This document shows, one piece after another, positions 9,153-21,900 of a stretch of 64,000 nt of DNA. Under the pieces are notes generated by a model. The model made no database searches. It was not told the DNA's origin and was given only the letters and a program-made list of their open reading frames with translations. The position numbers and the translations under genes are program-made. The DNA comes from Apricaphanius iberus (Eukaryota > Chordata > Actinopteri > Cyprinodontiformes > Aphaniidae): NCBI GenBank assembly GCA_028564705.1, contig JAPXFQ010001349.1:364001-428000 (forward strand), written 5' to 3'. Numbering within the stretch: the stretch's first letter is position 1; each line of letters begins with the position of its first letter.

Positions 9153-12100
9153 CTTTAAAAGGACATTTGAAAACAGAAATGTAAACAAGGACTTCTGGGG
9201 AAATTCTGAGTAAATATTTGAATATTTTCAGAGAATGGCATAAATTCATTCAAATCGGTTGCAAAGACCTACTAGTAAAGACCTAGCTTTATTGTCAGTC
9301 AAAAAATTCTCCATAGGCTTGAGCATGGGGTTTTGGAAAGGGCCATCTCAAACATATTGCTAGCCGGTTTTAACCATCTCAAAACTAGTAAGATGTGTCT
9401 TTCGGGTTTGTGTTACATCGGAAAAAACCTGTGTCCAAGCTTTAGCCACGTGATTTCCAACATTTTCTTTTACAGTAGAAGAAATGAAGTTTAATAAGAT
9501 GTTCAAGAATAGCTCTGGCAACACCGAGGCTAAAGCCTGCAATGAACTGGAAATTGATCGATTACCAGTGTTAATCTCCACACTGAACCCAATTTGACAT
9601 CAACAGGGGCTGGCAGTGAATACCAAGAAAAAAAAAGCCCCAGTTTCACTATCAACACCTTAACACTCAACTTAAATTTGCACCTTCCCACCTGGGCAAG
9701 TCAAATACCTTCCATAGAAAAAAAAATTAATCATTAGATGGGATCAAGATTATATAATGTATTTGTCCACAATGCTAAAAATTAGGTTTGCGGTAATCAA
9801 GGTTTAAAGTAGGTGGCCACACAGCAAGCCATTCATCCAAAAACAAACCACAGTTTTTTTGTTTTTTTTACAGTGGTTAAAAAAAACTAATTTGCAATTC
9901 TCCAATATCACATCAAATTAACAGCCGGAAGGTGGAGATTTGGGCGGAAGTGGCTTTTTAAGTCGGACAATCTCCCCAAAACAGACCAAATCTGGTTTTG
10001 ATGATCAAAACTGGAATGGATAAAGAAGATAGATAGTAAGCCTCCTAAATGGCCATGGTCTTGACCCTGCTATGCCAGGAAACTAACAAATTTAAATGAT
10101 CTCTAAACATTCACCCTGAATTATGTCAATCTTGTTGATAATTTTCTGAATTCAAAGTTCCTGGTAGTGTTTGTAGGGATGCGACTTATGCCTTGTACCT
10201 GTTCAAAAGATAGAAGACCATTGACCTTGCCCAGATGCACCAAATCTTCAAGGATAGCTTTCTTTAATTCCTGCCAATAGATAAGACATAAGCATTAATG
10301 TTAAATTTAAATAAATTACACAATCTTTTAGAATGATTTTGAAAAGCGTTACCAACCGTGTTTTTACAAAGGTCCTTGTAAGTGCCTAGAATGCCCTTCT
10401 TCTTGGCCCACCCAGGCATCACCTCAGGGTCAGGAACCACTATTCCAACCAAAAAAGACTGGAAAAAGCAATTACATCAATCCAAGGTAAGAAAAACGCA
10501 GTTAAATTATCCTATATGAGAACCTAAAAATTACACAGCAAAAAATTATTTTCAACAAAGTAAAAACCCTTGTTTATAGACATTTTTCCTTTTTTAAAAA
10601 ATAAACTCTATTTTAAGACATCTTTTCAAGACAGATGTTTTAGCTCTTAGATCTTGTATAATTTTTTTAAAATTTGTTTCTAGAGTAGCATTTGTCCAGT
10701 GTACAATCAGTTTGTGGAGATCAAAAATTAAGCAAGTTACTATAGAAAGACTTCTATCACATTAAAGTACTCTGGGCTTTAGTACGATTAAGTAATACCT
10801 GCAAACTATCCCCATGAACATAGAGCTGTGCCACTGGTTCACTCCTGATGTAGATGTTCTCGATCTTTTCTGGGGAGATGTATTCACCCTGCGCCAGCTT
10901 AAAGATGTGCTTTTTCCTGTCAATGATCTTCAGCGTGCCGTTCTACAGCAAGCAAAAAGTTTAACAAAACCAGATAAAGGAAAAGCAAATGTGAGAAAAA
11001 TCATCTCAATCACAGCAGCTTTTGGAACATTTCTTTATGATACAGCTGCGTGTAGTCTGCTGTAAGCATAATGTACGCACAGGTAACCATTTGCCGATAT
11101 CTCCTGTGTGGAGCCAACCGTGTGCGTCCAGCGTCTCGGCCGTTCTCTCCGGGTCTTTGAGGTAGCCTTTAAACACGTTTGGTCCATTCACACAGACCTG
11201 GATGAAAAATCCGAAACACACAAAGGATTGAGAAAAGGACTAAAGTTAATAGAAATTAACTCTTATGCAAAAATAGATTATTGCTAAAAGAATAGAAAGT
11301 AGGTAACCTTATATACAATTCAAATAAGCAGCTTGATAAGTTTTTTTTTTCTGGTTACAAATAACTTTGCATACCTCTCCCTCTCCTTTAGATGCAAAGT
11401 AATTCTTTTCAGGAACATCCACCAGTTTGATGAGGTTACATGGCAGCGGAGCCCCAACATGACCTATTAATCAGGTGAATAAAACAGTATTAGATCTACT
11501 TGGTAACGGTTTTAGCAATTGATTTCTGCTTGAGCTGCTATTTCATATAAATGAAAATAAATCAATAATTCTATTAGGAACTAAAGAGATCTTTATGAAA
11601 ACTGGACAGCAGGGGGTGGTGTTGGACCATTTTTATTATTGGTTTGTGAAGCAGTTGCTTTTCATGTTGCTGTTCAAAACATGTTCGAGCAAAGATGTTT
11701 GTTAAAGTCATCAAAAACCCATTCACAAGAGGATTTTGCAAAAATCTTGAATTGAATTTTTAAGTTGAATGAACTAGATGTTCTTGTATTAGAAATAAAT
11801 TGTCTGAGGAGACTATCTTTATTTGCATGCTTAGGCAAACTGATTATTTCAGTTTTGCATGCAAAACAAAGACTATTTTCCCGGAAAAGGAGAACTCTGA
11901 AAATGTATTAGATGAAAACTTTGCAATCTATAAATCTGATGCAGGATGAAGATTTCTCTGAGAGGTCCCATCAGGACATCATATACAAGGGTGGCTGTCG
12001 CTCAGTGGTAGAGTTGTTGGCCCACAATCCAGAAATTGTGCAAATTATTCAACACATATTTTTTCATATCAGCATTATTTCCATTTAAAATGATTCATTA

Positions 12101-15100
12101 TATGCGTGTTGTGTGGGGGCTGGGGATAGACCATGTATAAATGGATGGATTTGTAAGTATATGTAGAATACAATTTCACATTAAAGAAAGAAATGTACAG
12201 CTTCGCTGAATATAGAAAGGTTAACAAGAAACTCCACGGCAGTTGTTAGGAATATTATAGTAAGGCGAGGTCATTTATGTACAAAAATAGAGCAGAAAAT
12301 AGGCAATTCTGCCTGTATCCCTTGTAGATGTGGGAAATCCCCTAAGCAAGCACTTTGAACAGATATTTTATCTCCATTAGATTCATAAGGCCTCTCCCCT
12401 TTTCCTACAGAAAAATAGATATGGGCTTTCTTGCTCTACCACAATTACTCTCATTAACTTTTTTTCCATCCATAAATCATCTACTTGCAGAAGAGGAGAT
12501 ACAACTAGAATGTTTGAGCTGTTACATCACTGTGACGCCCGTGCAAAAATAAGTTTACGAGCACAGCTGAAGCAATTCACCCAGAACAACAATTTTCCTT
12601 CACGACTCACGCAGCACAAAGAGGTTAATCAGGCCCCTTTTCAAGCAGAAAGGTTGAAATATTGCTGAAGTCACAACTCCCTGTCATCCCTTTTTGACCT
12701 CTGATTCTGAACAACTAGAGAGGTTGGAGCAGAGATTACGATCTGTAGGTCTTTTTAAGCCCTTTAGCAGAAACGCAGATGCTCACCTGAGGTCCAGTCT
12801 CCTGGTGTGGTGTAGGTACAGCCAGCCGTGCACTCCGTTTGCCCATATGCTTCATACACCTTCACATAAACATGGGAAATGCAAAGAAAAGGGAAGTGTG
12901 ATCAGTGGTCCAATTTTTGTACAGTTTTGATGAGCTGTGTAGATTAGGTTTAAATGAATAAAGTGCTTGTGAAGGACCCACATTGTCATGCTGTACAGTT
13001 TTGGACAATATGTGCCACAGAACCCAGATGGAGGACTTTTTTTCTACCTTGGTCAAAAAGTTGGCTCCTTATCTCTTCAACATTCTTCACAACTATGTGT
13101 AAGATAATCTTTACCTACACCTAACTGGTTTAGTAAATTTTAAATACGTATGGCATGTGTGTGTTTGTAAGGGAGTGTCTCACCTGGCAACCTAGAGCTG
13201 CTCTGAGGAAACTCAGGACAGATGGTGAGGTAGGAGCTGCTCCTGTTATAATCATCCTTAGCCTTCCTCCCAGGCTGGCCTGTACCAATATGAAACAGAT
13301 TCATGAGACTGAAAATTCTCAGTATTTTCTATAAAATGGATATAATGGGGACATTTAGGATAATATATACAGAACAACACCAGTGGAAGCAATTTTAAAA
13401 TATATCTCTTTAAAAAAAATCTATATCATAGATCCAATTTTCAGGTTCAAACTCTAAAGGGCTTCAGTAGCATTCAGTGTTATTACCACTGATACAGATG
13501 AGTGAAAAGCCTTAAAAATCAATAGATCTTTTTTGCAGCCATCTAATCTCACACTGAGATTAGGCAATTTATTACTTACAAGTAGCCATTTCTTTGTAGC
13601 CATTTCTGGAAGATCAAAAACATATCTGTCTTACTTCAATAGCACGATCTCCTGTCTTTCCCATTTCTAAGAGCACCAGTATGTAAACCTCAGCCCTTGT
13701 CACAATCCTCTTGCAACCTCTAAGACATTTTTTTCCAAGGACTGACCCTGCTAAAGATAAGCATCACGACAGCGTGATGCCTCCACTACCTTTTTTCACA
13801 TTGATGATTTTATAAGTCATATTTCTACAAAAGTAAAACAGTAAGTCCCTAATAATTAAAAATTCAGAAAAAGTATACATTAAAATGCTTAAATTACATG
13901 TATGTTAATTTCACAAATTCAGGCGCTACTGATTTTGTAAAAACAATAATTTTCCAAATGTTTAAACCTAAAGGTTTAGGTTAAAAGAGGACCCAGATGC
14001 GGAGTCGTGATTTAAGCTCTTAGGGCCCATTTATAATCCAATAAATTCAAAAGATAAACGAGACCACTAGGGAAAATGTGATAGACTCTGGAGACATCAA
14101 CGTCAATGAACCAGCGCAGACATGGGGGTAAAGGGGAGGCATATATAGTGGGAAGGGTGATTGGAGATGAAGAACAGCTGGGGACAAAGACAAGAAGCAG
14201 CTGACTTTAAACAGACAGACTGACACAGATGAGGTGGATTAGGGAGACACAAACAGGTGATGAGTAACGCACACAAAGACAATGTCACATAACAAAGGTA
14301 TGTTTTTTGTCTTCAGAGAATAAATGTACACAAATTAAAAAGGGGATTATTTAAAGATTTTCCATGACAGGAAATTATGCTGATAGGATGAAAGTTATTG
14401 AAACATTTTCACCAGACAATCAACAGTTGTGTCAATATAAGGACGGCAGTGTAACAGGTTCAATGCAAACAGTTTCTCTGTCTTCTTTACACTTTCTAGA
14501 CAGTACTAAAATGAACATTTCTGGGAACCGTTTAAGGGCATGCCCAAACAGAACAATTTTATTTTAAGTTAGTTATCTCAGTTTCATTCTTACTAACTTG
14601 TTGGACAAGGTTAACCACAAGCTGGGAAGCTGCACTGTGTTTCGGGTATCAAATAGTATTTACCTGTATCTTGCTGAAGAAGATTTTGTCCCAGATACTG
14701 TCACTCCGAATGATACCTCTGCTGACCTCAGCCCCTTTTCTCTTGGCAGCGAAGTTGAGCAACCAGCGCTTCAGCGGGGTGTTTGCCTGGCTGAAAATCT
14801 GAAAAATTAATACATATTTTCAGCTGGGTGGGGGACAACCACTATTCCATTTGTTGATACAGTATAAATAGGGCTACCAAAGATCAATCCAAGTATAACT
14901 TGTCCTAAGCTTTAAAGAAACTTTCCATTTCTGTTCACCTCACCTTGTCATACATGCGGTTAAGCAGCCGAGGCACCACAGGGAAAATGGTTGGTCGCAG
15001 GGCCTTCATATCATCCGACAGGAGCCGGATGTCTCCCTGATAGAAACCGATCCGACCTCCATGGCAGTAGACCACATTCTGCAGGGGCAGATAAATCAAA

Positions 15101-18100
15101 CCATTACCCTAAATATATGTTATATGAAACTAAATTCTGTCATAGTAAAGAAATGTTTATTTTTTATTATTCAGCAATAAAAATATTTTTACAAAATTAC
15201 AGAAGAAGATGGTAAAATGAATGGAGCTAAATACACATTTGTACCCCTTAAACTCAACATATTTTATTCAGACTGATTTAGACAAATTAAAACAAAATAA
15301 GAAGGAAGAAACATTTTATTTTTGAAAATAAAAATCGGCAAAACTGAGCATTGTCACGGTTCTTGCAGAAGAGCATCCCGACAGCATTATACTGCCACCA
15401 CCATGTTTTACAGAGAGAATTGAGTGTGTTCCATCTCCCCATATAGCTTGTGGCAGTTTATGTGTGTTTTGCAGCTCCTTCAAGAATACCATGGGCATAA
15501 AGATGGCTTCTCTGATAAACGCTTTCCTCGTATGATCTATTAGCTTAGTTGGAAGGCTTGGTAGGTTTGCAGTCATGGAAAACTCTTTCCATTTTCCTGA
15601 GACAATATTTCTTTCTCCCTGACATGTCTTCTGTGTTTTCATGATGCTGTTTGCTCACTGGTGTTCTTTAACAAACCTTTGAGGACTTGGCTAGGCAGAT
15701 ACATTTATGCTGAGATTAAAATGGATTACTTCAGAGGGGAGTTGGCTGCACCAGGTTTCACTTAGTGTAAAAAGCCTTAAGAGGGCTTAATAGATATGAA
15801 ACTTTACAAATCTAGTAAAAAAATTGAAAAACGATGTATCGTTTTTCTTTCCACTTCAAAATTATTTGCCTATTTGTGTTGTATCACATAAAATCACACT
15901 CAAATATGTTTTAGCTTGTGATGATTATTGAGCACGTTAAGAACACCAAAAACAAAATTATTATTTATTATAAACCTACTTGGACATTCACACAGAGGCC
16001 AGTTTATGCTTAGGTCATCATGGTAATTGTAAATGTCATGACATTGATTACCACATTCACAAGTTTCATGGCATTTTGTCAGAAGAGGAACCTTAGCATG
16101 CTGTTTCAGTAGTGTTATCACTACATCTGTTTTAAAGACTCTGCACTGTTAATGTAATTATTATTGTAAATCTAAGTCACAATGAGGAACTTCTGTACAG
16201 TTGGAATTTTTATGAATATGATTTACTGAAAATCAAGTGCAGGGGGCCCCAACCCAGATGTTCAGGGCCCACTGTCCTGCATGTTTTTGGTGTGCCTTTA
16301 TTGAGTAAAGCCAGTAGTGCGGAGCCCAGTAGAGTGAAAATAAATGGTAAAACTACAGCATACAATACACAAACAAAAAAAATAATGCATGGAAAATAAT
16401 GCAACCCAATATAAAAAACACAACTTTAATATGCAGCTAAATTCAAATAATATTTATACCCCTGGTATTTCAGGTCTAAAGTAATCTTTGAATTTAATCA
16501 AAATGCTTCTTCGGACTGAAAACAGCTACAGTGGCAGGAAAAAAGGTTAATACTCCAAAAACAACACTCAGTTCCTAAGGGTTGGCTCATGGACTCCTGA
16601 GGGTCACAGGTACCTACCCCAGGTAGCAGGACCACAGGCACACCCACAGGGCAGCTAAGGCCAGAACTGAAGTTTAGGCCCAGCCTAGAGGAAGTTCCTC
16701 CCAAGGACACAAGCACTCTGCAAAGTAGACTTCCAAGCACAAAGAAGGGAGATACCCATACCAAAGAACCCCCAACTTGCCAGACAGGCCCGAGTCCACC
16801 AAAGCAACCAGCCATCAGATGGAGAGAGGGAGGCCTCTGAGCAATCTGAACCCGAACGAGATGGCCCTAGGATGGTCTATAAGATTATTTTAGGAAGAAG
16901 GAATCTGAATCATACATCACTGATTAATACATTTTCTCTTCCCAAGTGCAGGGTCACAGTCTTACTTAATATTTGCAACGCTTTTTAGGGTTTAATTCAG
17001 CCCACACAAAAAATCTGTCAATAACTTGAGTGCAATACAACAAACACCTAACTTCTCCAGCTGGAGCTGTACAGTATGGCAGCCAGTAGCTTGTAGCAAG
17101 AAGGTCCTGGGTTTGAATCCCGACCCCGGGGTATTTCTGCATAGAGTTTGCATGTTCTCCCTGTGCAAGAGTGGATTCCCTCTGTGTACCCCGTTTTTTC
17201 CCCCCATTGTCTAAAATGACCGTTAGGTAAAATTTTTTTTACTATAAATTGTCCTTAGGAGTGAGTGTGCTTCAGTGTTTGACCTTTTTGTCTCATGTTG
17301 CCCAGTGAAGGACTAGTAAACTATCCAGGGTGCACCCAGCCTCTGGCCAAATAACTGCTTTAGATAGACACCGGCCCCACTCCCATCGACGCTGTAAGGA
17401 TTGCGAGTACTGAAAACAGACAGCCTGAACCTCTCAGGCCACTTTAAAATAGTATTTGAAACGAGCTCTGAAAGGCATTAACTCAAATTAGCAGCACCGG
17501 AAGTCAGTCAGTAGTTGTAGAGAACCTTTCAAACTGCTGCTTTTCATTTCCAACTTTATGCACTCAAAACATACCCCTAACACACAATTATTAAGTTATT
17601 TGCAATTCCACTGCATTTCGCTTACAATTTAAACTTTGTTCTGTCAAATAAAATAAAAACAAAACCGCATGTAGCTTTCATTTGGCTTTTTAAGAAACCT
17701 GAGGGCAAAGCACTGCACAATGCTGCATGTTTGTGCGACATTGCTGAACTTGCTTTTATCGTGTGACCCGAGACACAGCTCTCTGGGGAAGTTAGGTGGT
17801 TTCCTGTGTCTGGGTCTCACGCCTCTGACAACACTCCAGTGTGCAAACCAACCTAAGCCAAATGCTGCACAAATCGGTCGCAATCATAAATAACACCCAC
17901 TCATTTATATCGCCAAATAATGGCATCTCGGATTAATACTGAATAAATAAAAACACTCCCTTAAGCTCCAGACACAAAAATAAGAATAGGTCATTGGGAA
18001 GATAAACAACATAGTTTTAAACCGTTACTGTAATTGGTTCATGTCTTGGTGTGTCACTGCCTGGTTACTGATAAATTATGCGATGTGGTCTAAATAAAAC

Positions 18101-18909
18101 CCCAGAAATGCATGCAGTCTCAGATCTCACCTATGGCCTGTTCTCTCTGTTTGATGTCTAGATTCGCTCTGTTTGCTTTCAGCAGTCAGGTCAACGTCTT
18201 AGATAAGAAGCCAAACCTAAATAGCAACAAGTAACAGGCCTTTTCTGTCTCATTACAACATGTTGACGTACTGTATGTAACCAGCTCAGCATTTCAAAAC
18301 AACCCTGCTAAACCAGTTATCTTTTCCAAGCTGATAATAACAAAGCCGTAAGGTTGATGACAGCTGAACAAAGCAGTAAAATGTTCACTGTACAGGATGT
18401 GGATCATTTTGTTAGATGCCATTTGTAAGTTGCTGTCAGAGAGCAAAGACTCCAACCACATTCAAACTTTAGAAAAATGCACAACCTTTGATTCAGCCTT
18501 CTTTACCCTGAAATCCCTTACATCAGTGCTGTAAGACCGCAACCTTTTTTGTTGTTGTTATAATGTTTACTAACATTATAAAGAGAGAAACACAGCAGAC
18601 TGATGAGGAATAAAGTCGTGGAAAAGTGTTAAGTTACACACACACACGTTATATATATTGTCCACGCTTTTGGTGTCCAACAGAGCTCTTTTCGATTTAT
18701 CATCCAGAAATGTCAGAAGAATTGTTTACTTGCAAATCTACCAAGCCTTCTAAACCTTGAAGAAGCAACAGATGAAAACTAGCAGTCATGCACTTCACTA
18801 TTCTTTCTTTATTAAAAATTGGCAATCAGAAGTTCCATTTGTTGTTAACCACAAATGCATGTAAGGAATCAAATACATGAATGAAGATGCTTTAACCCAT
18901 ATACTTTTG

Positions 18910-18951
<42 letters not shown>

Positions 18952-21900
18952 CCAAAGGTCAATTGTGGCATAGATGTAGTTATGGCTAGATGGACTTAAA
19001 TGCAAAGAAATGTGAGAAGAAAATCTGCTAAGAAGCAGGAAAAAATAGATATTTGGATGGAAATTTGTCTTCCAGTAGAAAATAAATCTAGATAGAACAT
19101 GCTGTTATTATAGAAAAGTATTACTCGAAAAATATTAACTCTAAATGTGACAAAAAAAATCCGACATTTAAAGCTATTTCTACGTTAATATCGAAACAAA
19201 GGAAAGCCTTGTTTCGATATGTGTGTTTTAATTATCTACATGTTTTACAGCACTGATTTAAGTGACATGAGTTTAAACAGTGTGGTTCCTTCTATTTAAA
19301 ATAATTGGGCTACTGCAGTGCAAAGCTGTGTCTTTGCATATGGGTGTGTAGTCTCTTCTACAGATATTAAAATAATGTAATCTGTCCTCCAGTTCCTATA
19401 AACCAGAGGTGTGGCATTTATCTTGAAAGCTGGAAAGCAAAACTTAAGGGAAAAAAAAGGAGGGCCAAGCTTCTTAGCCCAACCTCTGCATCCAGTATTT
19501 AACTCCCACCATCCATAAAAACATTCTTCCTACGCCCACCCTAACATCCTGAAACTCCCACACAACCAATGCAGTCCTGATCTCAGGGGCAGACCATTTA
19601 CCTCAATTAGTCTCTCAAACATGTGAGCCAGCGGAAGGAAGGAGATGAGGCAATCGTCTTGGTTTGGAAAAATGACTTTCTGGAAGGACACAAATAAGGA
19701 AATAGTCAGATGATCTTCAATTTGAGTATCAAGTGAAAAAATAGCCATTTTTAAAAAGCAAATGATTTACCCATGTTTAATAAACAGATTGACATACTGG
19801 ATTAAACCGACAAAGCAAAGATGAAAGAGAACAACTCACATCTGTGACTTTAAGAAAACCTGCGAAATCTGCGACTACATTTCCATGGGTGAGCATAACT
19901 CCCTTGGGATTTCCTGAGAAAGAAGTCAGAGATGACACAACAGAGGAACAATAAGCCATTCAAAGAAATTCAGTGGAGTTTTACTCTTACTGCATGCCAA
20001 AAAAAAACACTCAACAGAAAAATTAATTCATATTTCACTGACAGCTTAATGTGTAATGAACACCAGCCAAAACTGCTCTGAGGTAAAACACATCTAAGCC
20101 ATCCAAGTGGATGAAAGCAGTTCCACAGAATTACTTGTACTAATATTTCAGGCCCAGGAAGTTAACACTTTAGTTTTTTTTGGTGTTTTTGTGGCTGCGC
20201 ACAAAGCAGAGTTTAAGGTGTTGTATTTTATGAGGTGATTCTCAAAGGTGTAATAAAATTCAATAAAAGTAAAGAGATATGAACCGTTAACTACATTTTA
20301 AAGCATGAGTTTTTGCAGGAGAAGTAAGGATTGGTAACTAAGATGAGAAATCTAATGAAAACCAAAACACATTATTTACAAAATGAATAAAAACATACAT
20401 ATAATATATAAGTTACCTGCCAGACTTTTATACCAAGTCAATCTAAGTCACTCTAGATATAGCTTGTCATCGGTCATGGGCTTTGTTTCTGTTTATTTAG
20501 CAAATTAGTAGTAAAACGCTCTCAAACACATGCTTCCATGCGTGCAAGCTTCGGGTGACTGGTCAAAGCTCTTTGAGTACAGTAAGTTGTATTTGTCATT
20601 TATTTCCTCTCCATTCTAATTCTTCTATTTAAATTCATCTGTCAAATGTGTTGAATTAAAGAATAAAACACACATCTTTACATTTAATATTACAAGCGTT
20701 GGTAACGGGTGGTTTCCGCCATGAAATACAATAGTTGACATTTTCATTATCTGAGATAATAAAGAATTAATAAAAAAAAAAAAAAACACAGTATAGCAGT
20801 ATAATACCCACTGAACTTTTTAGGTTTTCACATATTACGTCCAGACTTTGACTAGGCCATATTAATAAATTAATGTGCTTTAATCCAAACCTTTCCGCTG
20901 TAGCTCTGGCTGTATGTTTGTCCTGTAGGAAGGGTATATTTTGAATGTATTGTTGCAATTGATCTTGAGCACTTTCTTTGACAAGCACTTTACTTTTTGA
21001 AAACAACATGAGTTCATTCTGTAATTTCAGATAGAATGGCTCGTCTGGTGATTGATTTGCAGTTGTGCTCACTGAGGTGTATAAAGCGTGGGGTATCATT
21101 GAATAAATTCACCCTACATTAATTGTGGTGTATCAGAGGAGTATCAAAATAGTCTGAAAACAAATGTATGCCACGCTTTTCAAATTGTATGCAAAGAAAT
21201 GAAAACCATGCCTGATCTTTCTTTTATTACACAGTTAAATGCTACTTTGTGTTAAAATACATAGAAGTTTGGTTTGGCAGTGTAGGGAAACTGTAACTGG
21301 TGGACCTTGGTCAGCTGAAGAAATAATCAGGAAAAATGTTTTTTAAACTCTAAAATTCCCCTTAGAAAAACCTGTTTGTTCCTATTCTTCTGTACTCCCA
21401 CAGCTAACATCTCATGATAGACATGAGAGAAAGCAGCGAGTTTTAAATAAATGGTTCTCTTTCTTATAGCTGTAGCCTGCAGCGGTAAGGGCTTGTACTA
21501 TCCTGCAAGATAGCTGATGTTGCAACCAAGAGATCATTTGTAGGAAATCCTGGATGATGTCTGGAAAGCAAAACCTAAAGCTGAAACAGCTGCAGTTTTC
21601 TTTTAATACCAGTAGATGGCAATGTTACAATAGTGGAAGCTTACATGGTCATACCCTGTTGTAAACTGACACCAGTGTGAGTCCTCCAATGACCTCTTCG
21701 TTGCCTTAAACAGTTGCAGGCAGACGTCTTTGTAAAGTAAAAGCGCTTTATCTGTCACTTCCTGCCGTCTAACATGATAAAACATGCAGACAGATGAATA
21801 CAGTCAACTTTTATTTTTAAAGGATGGCAAATTATGCTGTCACTATCATACCATTCTGCTGCTGTGAACAACCTGGATTTACAGTAAACAGTAGTCTTAC

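Noticed and set aside
15316..15642. 108-codon minus-strand frame
   Set aside because: Tc1 transposase relic (KHGGGSIML), disrupted on both sides.
16498..16815. 105-codon minus-strand frame with hydrophobic stretches
   Set aside because: No family, no splice context; kept only as an unexplained GC-rich block.
20510..20560. Possible second (Y-type) gate exon of acsl6, from a CTCTCAAACACATG similarity
   Set aside because: The resemblance is limited to about 12 bases; the frame gives no PLAH motif and no splice sites fit.
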